From NCBI GenBank assembly GCA_009363875.1, contig CM018680.1, positions 60,190,700-60,254,699 of the forward strand: DNA of 64,000 nt, in the 5' to 3' direction. Source of the DNA: Mikania micrantha. Lineage: Eukaryota; Streptophyta; Magnoliopsida; Asterales; Asteraceae. Under the pieces are notes generated by a model. It was not told the origin of the DNA, searched no databases, and was given only the letters and a program-made list of their open reading frames with translations. The position numbers and the translations under genes are program-made. Below, piece after piece: positions 10,201-18,944 of the stretch; position 1 is the stretch's first letter; each line of letters opens with the position of its first letter.

Positions 10201-12401
10201 AAACTCTTGAAAGTTGAAACAGTCCTAGAAGTTACTAGAATAATTGTAAAATGATACAAAGAAATAGTATCATTCTTCAATAGTCTAAAATTCAAATTCT
10301 TACTAAATGCATTCAACATGCGATTTTAGAATACAGAGTAAGACACATCTCCCTCTACTGTGAAATGATTGTTTTTTGTTTATCATGCAAAACTACTTTT
10401 ATTGGGAGACGTGTCAACTTTTCAAGGAGAGAATGGGAAAGTAAGCTGGCCATTTTTCATCAAGATATCAAACTAAAGATCAGTCTTATCAGAGTTCATT
10501 TAATCATGACTAATATAAAAGCATGCTAACAAAAAAATTATACTCTTGTTTCAAAAGTGGAACATTTACTCGCAATTTTTACATCATCTTTATTTTTTTG
10601 TAATAATGGAAAAGCAAAAATGTCAATAACAATGGCACAATCATCATTTCCAAATTCTATTGATGCAACCTGTCAAATACTATATGATAGTGGTTAATTA
10701 GAAAACAAATAATGTGTATAGAATCAAAATCAAAAATTGTCAGATTAAAGCATGCCAAATGTGCAACATACTCTATAATATGGACATAGAAGGCAATCAT
10801 TCATATTATTAGCATGAGCCAGAGATTATAAACACTCGTAACACATCATATGAATAGATACTTCCCAATCACATTATCTTAAACATGTACCATTTTCCAT
10901 TCATATATAAACAAGATCTTATATCAAAGTTCATTTGTAAATCACAAGATTGGCATATCAGATACCACTTATGTTCCTCATCGACCAACAATAACCTATT
11001 CTACAATGCTTCCAACAAAATTGTATTAATGTTTAACATTTAAAGAGAAAGATGGCTAGTTAAACATAAACCATTGTGCTTGTTATGCATGAAGTCTGCA
11101 CTCCAGAAATTTATAAAAGTGCCCCTAAACTCCAGCTTCAGAGGTTTAATGCATTCATAGACATAACAAAAACCATGAACTTTAAGCATGACAATAATCT
11201 AGTGTATAGACTAAAGCTAATCAATGTTTTTAACCAAATAAAACACAAGACCTAAAACTACAGAGTGTATTGACTAAGCTAATTAATGTTTTTAACCAAA
11301 TAAAACACAAGACCTAAAACTGCAGAATGTTTAATGTTCTGCACAGAAAAAAAGAAAAAGAAACATTGATATTGTAAAGCATGAAATCCACAACCTGTTA
11401 ACCATGCTGTTCTAACAAAAATCTAGCATAAAATTTAATCTTTGTATCTATTTATTTTTAGATAGAAAAATCAGATATTAAGGACATACAAATTCACGTC
11501 TATAAACATAAAAACCACCCAGGTTTTATAGTTGCCGCACAAGTTCAGCACTCTAGCATGACAAGTGCATTTTTTTCAACCCAAACAGTGCATTATCAAC
11601 ACCTGCTGTAAGGAGGTTGATGCCTTTAAAAAAATATAGCAATCAAGCTACATGAGCCCCAACTAATCACCTTACTGTTCATCCAGAATAGAATGTAACA
11701 ATTCATTAAACTTCAATGGTTTTACAAATCTAAACATACATATGTGCTTTTAGCACTAAAATTGATCACCAGTAAGTACTAACTTACAGTCTTCAGGTAA
11801 CCAAAGATAATCTCACGTTCAAGCAAGGTAGATAGAAGCAATCTCAATGCCCTAATTTCATAAACATTATTGAAAGGGGTAAAAAACAAAAATGCACAAA
11901 AATACTCTTTTCAAGCCAAATGAATATACATCACATTGATCTTTGAGATCAAACCTAGTATTGTACTAATAGAAAACTGATCTTGACTTTGTCGATAAAT
12001 AAATATCAATTTCTTATATGCTCATACTTGTTATACGGTTTTCGATTCAATAATAATAAAAGTCATCATATTTCAAGTTAAAAAACAAATTTTTAAAGTG
12101 TGATTTCTCTTGTAACCGATGGAGTGTACCTCAAAGAACAACCAATTGATAACCTCACTTGTCTAAAATTCCCATATACTTTGAAAAAGTGCAAAAAAAA
12201 TTAACAGAAAAACCCCACATCATATTTTCCAGCAACAAAGCAGATGCATACAATCAACAATTCGACAACAAATCAACAATAAAAAGGAAAAATCCACTCG
12301 AAGTGATCTCGAATTGAGCCAAATAGGTCAAAAATGTGCGCATACCTTCCATAACTCCGTTTGATTTTAGGGTTTTTGTTTGCTAAGCTATCGCAATCCA
12401 T
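1192..12401 (-). CDS. Homeodomain protein gene (RLT-like WFCHRR homeodomain)
   Basis: A predicted nuclear DNA-binding regulator of about 500 aa. Coding exons on the minus strand are 12346-12401, 10020-10127, 8888-9544, 8326-8405, 5892-6347, 4966-5060 and 1192-1261. Exons 2 to 7 have GT-AG borders and join in perfect phase. Exon 2 supplies the start of the homeodomain (KRIVKTPAQV) and exon 3 its recognition helix (GWFCHRRLKDKK). Exon 3 also has an Asp-rich run near 9167-9210 and a conserved-looking block GYLKVKGQLENAAITAVKRQ. The C-terminus ends in NFSDDETAETTSSGD. Homeodomain position 51, usually Asn, is His, as in the plant RLT-type WFCHRR motif. The link from exon 1 (MDCDSLANKN...) to exon 2 is out of frame with the best splice sites, so another exon or a different donor is required. 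I recall this family in other plants as an unnamed homeobox protein and give no symbol. Confidence 0.8.
1407..2069. mobile_element. hAT-like MITE in intron 6
   Basis: It begins TAGAGGTGACAATTTT and ends with the complement of TAGAGGTGGCAGGATGACAG, which is the terminal pattern of several hAT-like MITEs in this window. The interior has the usual gggtcgaaa / acccgcccattt simple-sequence character. No clean 8-bp target duplication was found, so the ends are approximate. Confidence 0.55.
2365..2545 (-). mobile_element. SINE-like element (minus strand)
   Basis: On the minus strand it has a B-box-like GGATTCAAAGCC and ends in a T-rich tail (CACCATTTTTTATAATTG). A shorter copy of its 3' part lies at 52017-52080, sharing the words aaaaaatggtgaa, ggcgccc and cggccaa. 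It sits in intron 6 of the homeodomain gene. No target duplication was identified. Confidence 0.5.
2667..2733 (+). repeat. 23-bp direct repeat at the 5' junction of the RTE insertion
   Basis: The sequence beginning acacaaagtttctaagta occurs at 2667-2689 and again at 2711-2733, 44 bp apart. The second copy sits exactly at the start of the inserted LINE, just after the left target duplication. Confidence 0.75.
2714..4906 (+). mobile_element. 5'-truncated RTE-clade LINE with 20-bp target duplication
   Basis: A non-LTR retrotransposon inserted in intron 6 of the homeodomain gene, antisense to it. The flanking duplication tatggtgaaaatagtcaaca is present at 2694-2713 and 4907-4926. The 3' end shows the RTE-type tail with short TTG repeats (gcttgttgttgttg) instead of poly(A). 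The endonuclease part is missing. Fragments of the same 3' end occur at 20430-20520, 21465-21595 and 28195-28325. Confidence 0.85.
2744..4312 (+). pseudogene. RTE-type reverse transcriptase, two in-frame stops
   Basis: One reading frame runs from 2744 to 4312 and is broken only by TAG at 3263-3265 and TGA at 4094-4096. It encodes a reverse transcriptase: GRRKAVGPDDIPTEVW in the fingers region, FIDLEKAYDSVPR, the GLHQGSALSPFLFA palm motif, the catalytic FADDIVLVAE box, and the RWFGHVRRR C-terminal signature of RTE elements. The endonuclease domain that normally precedes the reverse transcriptase is absent, as expected for 5' truncation. With two stops and no endonuclease it cannot act on its own. 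Because the frame is otherwise intact, the insertion is not very old. Confidence 0.88.
4966..5060 (-). CDS. Homeodomain gene, exon 6
   Basis: It follows the acceptor TTGTTGCTTAAG and ends with donor AAAAG/GTTAAT. It encodes VAKRNRDDFMHQVYPRKE and a following Thr/Lys-rich stretch. It joins exon 5 in phase 0 and exon 7 through a split AGG codon. The RTE insertion begins only about 40 bp beyond its donor, so it narrowly misses the coding sequence. Confidence 0.72.
5892..6347 (-). CDS. Homeodomain gene, exon 5
   Basis: A 456-nt exon (152 codons) from acceptor AATAGCAG to donor CCTAAG/GT, open throughout and in phase 0 at both ends. It is rich in His, Lys, Arg and Asn with no recognised domain (MHERYNPKSYDPMD at the start, VDDRGFSRKAPK at the end), so it is probably disordered. 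The match in phase with exons 4 and 6 is the main support. Confidence 0.75.
7345..8068. mobile_element. Harbinger-like MITE with GC-rich interior, intron 4
   Basis: The termini GGGGCTGTTTGGTTG and the complement of GAGGCCGTTTGGTTG are inverted repeats, flanked on both sides by the 3-bp duplication TTA (7342-7344 and 8069-8071), typical of PIF/Harbinger elements. The subterminal parts repeat the word gtctgaatg many times. The middle (about 7530-7860) is strikingly GC-rich with cgccgcaccgc and gcggaggagatg repeats, unlike the AT-rich surroundings. The long ORFs there look like composition artefacts. Confidence 0.75.
8326..8405 (-). CDS. Homeodomain gene, exon 4
   Basis: From acceptor TACTTCCAG to donor AGCAAG/GTATGC. 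It encodes SYYVGDHSAPHPLDGSRAF and LPNGSK. The split codon with exon 3 (C/AA) and phase 0 with exon 5 both fit. Confidence 0.75.
8457..8638. repeat. 92-bp tandem duplication in intron 3
   Basis: Two copies beginning gaccaagtggtcc at 8457 and 8549 differ at only a few positions. They lie in the intron just upstream (in gene sense) of exon 4, so they could space or alter its acceptor, but no function is evident. Confidence 0.8.
8888..9544 (-). CDS. Homeodomain gene, exon 3 (recognition helix, acidic run)
   Basis: The largest exon, 657 nt, from acceptor TTTTTTGCAG to donor AACC/GTAAGT. It completes the homeodomain with EHKYPTEMMKVELAESIGLT and GWFCHRRLKDKK. A run of Asp codons encoded by a (GAT)n-type microsatellite lies near 9167-9210, followed by SSGSSS. 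The C-terminal half holds the GYLKVKG and AAITAVKRQLG block and PPLGIEFEPLPPGAFENP. Phase fits exon 2 (G/AA) and exon 4. Confidence 0.85.
10020..10127 (-). CDS. Homeodomain gene, exon 2 (N-terminal homeodomain)
   Basis: From acceptor ATGTTGTAG to donor TATAATG/GTATGC. It encodes PQEVHADEHKALPEKKPKRI and VKTPAQVAALEDFYN, that is, the basic arm and helix 1 of the homeodomain. An alternative acceptor two bases later would change the phase towards exon 1. Confidence 0.82.
10570..10669 (-). other. Candidate extra exon of the homeodomain gene (doubtful)
   Basis: On the minus strand a TTTGACAG acceptor and GCGA/GTAAAT donor enclose an open stretch (VASIEFGNDDCAIVIDIFAF...). With the candidate exon at 11788-11851 it would restore the frame between exons 1 and 2. 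The predicted peptide is not recognised, so this may be chance. Confidence 0.25.
11202..11330. repeat. About 62-bp tandem duplication in intron 1
   Basis: Two nearly identical copies carry ttttaaccaaataaaacaca and gacctaaaact. The second starts near 11264. It lies in the long first intron of the homeodomain gene. Confidence 0.75.
11788..11851 (-). other. Candidate extra exon of the homeodomain gene (doubtful)
   Basis: On the minus strand TATGAAATTAG precedes and ACT/GTAAGT follows a 64-nt segment. In the phase left by exon 1 it is open (ALRLLLSTLLEREIIFGYLK). The donor is strong. The peptide has no recognised homology. Confidence 0.25.
12346..12401 (-). CDS. Homeodomain gene, putative first coding exon
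   Basis: ATG at 12399-12401 opens MDCDSLANKNPKIKRSYG and ends at a strong donor AAG/GTATGC, leaving phase 2. Upstream ATGs on this strand run into stops. It is accepted as the first exon because it starts 2.2 kb upstream of exon 2 with no other convincing start, but direct joining to exon 2 shifts the frame. Confidence 0.5.
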
Positions 12402-12700
12402 TTTGCCTTCTGTATGGTCAAATTCACCATCGTCAAGTTCTAAGAGAAGAGAATGCTACAAATTAGAGAGATTTATGACGACAATTGAGGGAATTGAAGT
12501 TGATTTTGGGCTGTTTTTGCAGCTAGATTGAGGGCGAAACGTAATTACACAGAAATATGGCCTAAATTGGGGAGTTTGATTGTGAAGAAGAAGAGAAGAA
12601 AAAAAGAAGGTAAAAGGAAAGACCAAAATCTTGTTGCCGATTGAATTGAGGCAATTTTTTGTGTTTTGCTTTATACGTCAACATATACACCGTCTTTTTA
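12402..12700 (-). promoter_or_regulatory. Probable 5' UTR and promoter of the homeodomain gene
   Basis: Sequence just upstream of the first ATG on the minus strand, purine-rich on the plus strand (gaagaagaagagaagaaaaa at about 12580), giving a CT-rich leader on the minus strand as in many plant 5' UTRs. No TATA box was assigned with confidence. Confidence 0.35.
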
Positions 12701-12710
12701 TATATTTATA

Positions 12711-13188
12711 CTAGGTTAAATCTCGTATATTACACGGGTTGAACATTAAAATATTATATATTTTGTAAGAAACTTGTTTTATAAAAAAATAAATTTTCAG
12801 AAGACTTATTTTTTATAAAAGTTATTTTTTTTCTATAAGTACACAAGTTTAAAATATTTCTTATTTTTTTAAATTTTAAATATTAGAAAAAAAGTCATAT
12901 TTTGTAAACTTTTGTTGAATTGTGTTATTTAATAAATTAATTATTTTGAATTCATCAAAAACTATTTTTTAATATGAAAAACATATATAATAGTATGAGT
13001 TATTAGATTTTTAATTATTTAATATATAAATATTAATTATCATTTAATAAGTGAGAGAAATAATTGTAAATATAAAGAAGTGACATGTGTCAGTGTGTCA
13101 CTAATGGTATAAGAATTTGACACATGGCATAGAAGTCTAGCAGATTAACATATGGCAAAAATTATGTTTGTTTATTAGTATAGAAAGA
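12711..13188 (-). mobile_element. Non-autonomous Helitron
   Basis: On the minus strand it starts TCTTTCTATACTAATAAACA preceded by A. It ends with a short hairpin (CCCGTGTAATATACGAG) followed by CTAG and then T. These are the TC...hairpin...CTRR ends and A/T target of Helitrons. Its 478 bp have no coding capacity. A likely relative is at 16106-16418. Confidence 0.7.
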
Positions 13189-13242
13189 TTTATTATAATT
13201 TATTATAATATCAATAAAATAATATGTTAGAACTAAAATTAA

Positions 13243-13515
13243 ACCAATGATGTCTTGTGTTATTGGTAAGATGCAAATATGGAGGAAGTGATAAGAGACC
13301 CAGGTCATGGGTTCGATTCTTGATCCCACCAGGTTTTACCGGTCTTCCACCGTCGTGTCTTTGGACGGGTGCTTGGGTCGGGTTTTCCCCAGGAATTGGT
13401 GACTGGTGGGCTAGGGGTTCCGTCTGTCTAGACTAGTGGCCAACTTGGGCATCCTTTAGCTATTGGGGGCGGCGTACAAAGTACCCCGCAGTTGATTAGT
13501 TAGTCGTTAAAAAAA
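13243..13515 (+). mobile_element. SINE with target duplication
   Basis: A tRNA-derived retroposon: the B box is gggttcgattcttg, an A-box-like region lies upstream near 13262, and the 3' end is an A run. The 14-bp flanks agaactaaaattaa (13229-13242) and agaactagaattaa (13516-13529) are a target duplication with one mismatch. Confidence 0.82.
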
Positions 13516-13689
13516 AGAACTAGAATTAACATTTCATGTTGGAGGCTAACCGAATTTCCAAAACCCTAGACGAAAACAAGAACAAATATGTATACGTTGA
13601 CACAACGATGAAAACAATGTTAGAAGAAACAAAACCTTAAAAAATCAAAGCACACAATTGTCTCATGAAAATTCAGGTATAATAAATTT

Positions 13690-13892
13690 TCTTAATTTAC
13701 TAAATAGTTAAGAATACGTCATAAGTGGCATGCTAGTTAGAAGTTGACTCGATATTCTTTGGATCGATTAACAAAACGTGTTACTACATATAATGATTTA
13801 CTAACTAGTTGAGAATATGTCATAAGTTGCATGCTATTTAGAAGTTGACTACTTGACTCGATACTTTTTAGATCGATTAACAAAACATACCC
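13690..13892. repeat. About 105-bp tandem duplication
   Basis: Two diverged copies, both containing gcatgct, tagaagttgact, and gatcgattaacaaaac, lie side by side in intergenic DNA. Confidence 0.65.
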
Positions 13893-14550
13893 AACCACAA
13901 AAAGGACTTTGATCATACATTATATAAGATCACTTTACTCGCCTAAAAAAGTAAAAAGTGTTAATAGCTTAATAACAATGTTGGCAAATGGAAAGATGAT
14001 ATTTAATCTTACACAAAACCTCAACTCACCATAAATTAAAATAGCACTTATAGTTGAAAAACACACAAGTTTAACACACAAAATAATATAATTAAAAAGC
14101 TACTAAATTAAATAAGATTTAAAAATTCAAAACACACACTTGTGCATGCGTGTGTATATGTCACGTTTATATATAAAAATACATTAAGTTTCTATGTGAC
14201 TCATACGCTATAAAGTAGCTAACAAATCCTAATGTAACAAAAATGTTAAAAAGTACAAGATTTCAATAGATAAATTTCAAGATTACCCTAAAATCTGTAA
14301 TTTTTTTTTCTTATTTTCTGTTTAAGCAGGACCAACCTTTTGGAAGTAAGTATAGTAAAGGGTCAATAAAAACTTTCATCAAGTAATTTTGTAACATCAA
14401 CCCGTTAGATATACTAAGATGTATTTCTCTAACAAATACACAAAGATATATAGCACACAGTAACACGGAACATGAGAAAATAATAACAAGTTCAATTTCA
14501 GTTTAACACTTGCTGGAAATGTTATTGTCACATGTTTAAAATCATGAAAT
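13893..14550. other. AT-rich intergenic DNA, nothing recognised
   Basis: No ORF, RNA gene or transposon end that I can support. Confidence 0.4.
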
Positions 14551-14554
14551 AAGG

Positions 14555-14830
14555 ATGCCAGAGAAAAAGGGAGAAGATGATGATGGTTGGGCTGACATAA
14601 GACTTCCATCCGCAGCCGTTACCCCGCCCACCCCGCGGCCTTGCCCCCTTCCGCGGCCAATAGCGGGAACACCGCCACCACCCCCCGTTAGCGACCCGCC
14701 CGTGCAGCTCCACGGCTCCAGCTCCCCGTTCTCTCCCCCTCACACACACCTTTCTCCTCTCTCACAACGGGTAAGGTTTTCCGATGGGGTGACCACTGTG
14801 GGGTTTTAAGGTTTTCAGTGAGGTGATGAC
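14555..14830. other. GC-rich island in AT-rich DNA
   Basis: An abrupt GC-rich block (ccccgcccaccccgcggcc near 14620) between AT-rich flanks. ORFs exist on both strands but are Pro/Arg-rich with no recognisable domain, so they look compositional. It resembles the GC-rich core of the MITE at 7345-8068 in style, but no terminal repeats were found. Confidence 0.4.
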
Positions 14831-15416
14831 GTGGCAGGAAATTTCGGTAGGGAGGGTTTTCAATGAGTTGACCGCTGTGGATAGTCTAATAGATAACCAT
14901 GAAATGACCTGTTAAAATGACATGTTAAGACAACTGTTAACAATTCATATTATAAATAACATGTTAAAGTTGAACCAGGATCAATGAATAAGGAAGGATG
15001 GATGGGTATTATTTATTTATTTTTAAGTACAAAGGGTATATTGGTTACTTCATAAACAAAAATTTTAATCTTAGCGAGTGTGATCAATAATCATTACTCC
15101 ATTAGTGTTATGCTTGAGTTAACAATGTAAACCCAAGTGTAACTTTTTAAAAAATTAAGACAAAATTTTAATATAATTTCCTTATTTTTGACTTTCCATT
15201 AATATTTTCAGTCTTGTAAGCATATCTAATATGCATTTTTAGCTTTATTTGAATATAAATTCTAATTTTCGGTGCTTTTGAGTGACATAAAATGTGTGAA
15301 TAGAGTGAGTCGACATGTACATTACCCAAGATTTTTTATACAAAAAATAATAAATATAAAAAGAGTTTAAATAGGAAGAGTATTTAAAATATATAAAAAT
15401 AATTTGAAAAAAAATA

Positions 15417-15810
15417 GCATTTGATAATTATAACGAACTCCGATTGAACTTATTACGGAAGCATTAGAACCATCTCATCAAACTCTACCATCTTAACGGG
15501 TTTAACTTTTATGATTTATAAATTAGTTATGTTTTAGTTTTGCGTTTAACTTTACAATTTATATTTTTATGTTTAGATTTTAGTTTTTCAAACTTAACTT
15601 TAGGATTTATGGTTTAGTTTTAGAGTATAAGATTTAATTTAAAGTTTAGAGTCAATGATTTATGGTTTCGCATTAAGGTTTAGGATTTAGATTTAGGCTT
15701 TAGGGTTTTACTTTAGGATTTAAGATTTGACTTTAGGGTTTAGGTGTAGCAAAAAGGTTCCAATGCCATCAGAATTGGATTAATCGAACTTCGTTAGAAT
15801 TATCAAATGT
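15417..15810. mobile_element. TIR element filled with degenerate telomere-like repeats
   Basis: The left arm carries gcatttgataattataacg, then aactccgattgaact and gcattagaacc. The right arm complement carries acatttgataattctaacg, aagttcgatt and gcattggaacc. Between the arms (about 15490-15750) lie many variants of the plant telomere word TTTAGGG (tttagggtttta, tttaggattta, tttagggttta). No coding capacity is seen. Confidence 0.65.
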
Positions 15811-16105
15811 CGGTTTTTAATATTGCTTTTCATGTTTTTAAGCAAAACGCTATTTTTAGGGATCCTTACCTATAATTATGACTAAAAAATTGTGATTTTT
15901 TATTTTACCATGTTGTGTTATTTTAGTGAATGATTGTAGAAGTGTATTAACTAATAAGGCCTACAATTAACTTTTTTTTTAACAATCTTATTCTAATAAA
16001 ATAATAACAACACTTGACATATATCACCATATCATGAACTTTATAAAAATTTTTCCGCCTATATCTCATATTAATACTAATTAATTTTCTTTTATATTAA
16101 ATAAA

Positions 16106-16418
16106 CTAGCCTATAATCCCGTGTATTACACGTGTTAAATAATAAATAAAATAATTTGTTAATATTAAATAATAAATATTTAATAATTATAAAATTGTAT
16201 TTAAGATACGATATAATTGAATTGTTCTTATTGTTTATTAAATTTTAATAAATTAGTACATTATTGGAATAAGAAAAAATTATATTTATTAATATTTAAT
16301 TATATAATTTAATTACTAAAAATTAATAGTATTTATAAGGAGAGAGAGAGGCGGGAAAAACATTTTCAGATTTAACCAGAATGTGACACGTGTTCTCTTA
16401 TAATACTCCTTTATTAGA
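16106..16418 (-). mobile_element. Probable Helitron fragment
   Basis: On the minus strand it ends with a hairpin of the type ACACGTGTAATACACGGG, then GGCTAG and T. The presumed 5' end TCTAATAAAGGAG is preceded by C rather than A, so the 5' limit is uncertain. Confidence 0.45.
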
Positions 16419-17073
16419 GTCAAAAGATTAAATCTTAATGATTTTCAATAATTATTAAATTATACTATTAAATATCAAATATATAATTGTTGTTATAAGA
16501 ATTTTCAATTATATAATATCTTAAAATGTAATTTTATAATTTCTAACTTTATTATTTGTAATTTATTATTTTAAGTATTTATCCTTTATATTTATCAACA
16601 ATTAATGTTATTAAACATACAATTCTTTACAAAAAAATGTTGTTTATAACATATTTGATTTATTCAACTCATTTAATATACTAGTTTCCAACCTAAATAT
16701 ACTAGTTTCCAACCTAGTAACGTATATAACAAGAACATCAAGATGTCAAACCTTTCAATCGACAAAAGTTATTTATTCGGAATATCTTTAATTTTTTGTA
16801 ACTAGAGAAAATAGTATGATACCCTTTGGTACAAAGTAAACAACAAAAATATACCCTAAAAATTACACACATTAATTGATATGTTGTATTGTCTAACCGT
16901 CTTAGTCGTTCCTATTTTCCTAAATCCTAAGGGCTCTCCTACCTCTTTTTCTATGTGACATTACAACGCTGACATTTATTTTGTTACTGGTGTTGTGTAG
17001 CAGAGTTTTTGCTTTCATATTTGTTGGCTCTACAATCGTTAAAAAAATTGTGGAAATATATCTTGTCATCTAA

Positions 17074-18692
17074 ACTTGATGTTTTGTCCTTCTACCAAAA
17101 TCTATCTGTCATATGCTTTGTAAATTTTATACCAAAAAGAAAAAATTAAAAACACAAAAATGTGTAACTAAAGCTAAAAAATGTTGATGGAGAATAATCA
17201 TATTTGACCGAGACAAAATGTTAAAAGGAGAGTCCCTTAATATAGATTTCACAACTATTTGTGTTTGTATTATAAGGTACAATAAGCAGATTGGCTGTTA
17301 TATGGTTAGAGATAACATAATAAGTACGAGAATATCACCAAATGTTGAATATTTCGCGAAAATCAACAAGTATATGATAGGTGTTTGATAATATGTTTGA
17401 TATATGATAACACCTCCCAGGCACCCAGGCATGAGCCTAATCACTGGTGAACAATGTATACGTGAGAGGAAGAGAAATGGGTGAAAGATAAGATGATGAT
17501 TACACATATTATGTGAAAAGAGGTGATGAAAATAATTGTTTATGTGGCATATATGTAGACAAAGTGGTGATAACTATATATAGGCTATGAGTTGAAAGTA
17601 ATTTTCATCCACTAAGGGCAAAATCCGTAACATATGTTATGTATAGGTCTCAAGTTCAATTATCACTTAAGACGATTTTCTTTGAAAGCCATCAACACAG
17701 TTGTTTACAGCCACATTTTACCTATTCCATCCTGTTAATCAGGTATTGGAGGACCCAAGTAAGTGGGTTCCCACTATAAATAAAAGATGATTGACCTAAT
17801 TTAATTAATAAAAGAATAAATTGTGTAATAAACTGTATTAGTAGAGGGAAAAAAAACATAATTTTACCATACTTTACTAAATGGTACACACATAATTTTT
17901 AATTTTCTAAACTTGATGTTTTGTCCTTTTACCAAAATCTATCTGTCATATGCTTTGTAAATTTTATACCAAAAAGAAAAAGGTAAAAACACAAAAATGT
18001 GTAACTAAAGCTAACATATGTTGATGGAGAAGAATCATATTTCACTTAGACAAAATGTTAAAGATGATTCCCTTAAAATAGATTTCACGATACAATAAGC
18101 AGAGTGGCTGTTATATGGTTAGAGATAACATAATAAGTAAGAGAATAGCACCAAACGTTGAATATTTCGCGAAAATCAACAAGTATATGATAGGTGTTTG
18201 ATAATATGTTTGATATATGATAGCACCTCCCTCCATTACACCCAGGCATGAGCCTAATCACGGGTGAACAATGTGTACGTGAGAGGAAGAGAAAAGGGTG
18301 AAAGATGAGATGATGATTACCCATATGTATGTAAAAAGATGATGAAAATAATTGTTTATGTGACATCAAGAAGGGCAAAATCCGTAACATATGCTATGTA
18401 TAGGTCTCAAGTTCAATTATCACCTAAGATGATTTTCTTTGAAGGCCACCAAACAGTTGTTTGCAGCCACATTTTACTTGTTCCTTCCTGTTAATCAGGT
18501 ATTGGGGGACCCAAGTAACTGGGTTCTCCCCTATAAAAAAAGCGTGACAAACTTCAAAGATAAAAGACGATTGACCTAACTTAATTAATAAAAGAATAAA
18601 TTGTGTAATAAACTGTATTAGTAGAGAGACAAAAAAACATAATTTTACCATACTTTACTAAATGGTACACACATAATTTTTAATTTTCTAAA
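17074..18692. repeat. About 0.8-kb tandem duplication
   Basis: Copy 1 (17074-17910) and copy 2 (17911-18692) both begin acttgatgttttgtcct and end taatttttaattttctaa. Shared internal landmarks include gttgaatatttcgcgaaaat and catgagcctaatcac. Each copy contains the remains of the SINE family also at 24328-24530. The copies differ by scattered substitutions and a few indels. ORFs inside are not recognised. Confidence 0.8.
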
Positions 18693-18944
18693 TTTTCATT
18701 ATCTTTTTATTCTAATTTTAAACGGACTCAAACCTAAAATATGATGATTTTGAATACATAAGATATGTCTTAACACATCTTTATTCAAGAAACATAAAAC
18801 ATATTACATTAGATTTGCTTTGCTTTGCAATGGAAAGTAATAACATCACTTAACAAACATTCTTCAATTCAAACCAACCCGAGTGGTTGGATACATACCT
18901 AAAAAACAGACTGTTCGGGTCAGGTTGGGTCGGGTTTATCTGTT

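Noticed and set aside
13262..13330. tRNA gene suggested by A and B boxes (also in the other SINEs)
   Set aside because: No cloverleaf can be drawn, and the A run and target duplications identify SINEs.
14528..14809. Overlapping ORFs on both strands in the GC-rich island
   Set aside because: Gly/Arg- or Pro-rich in both directions, with no domain, splice or start context supporting a gene.
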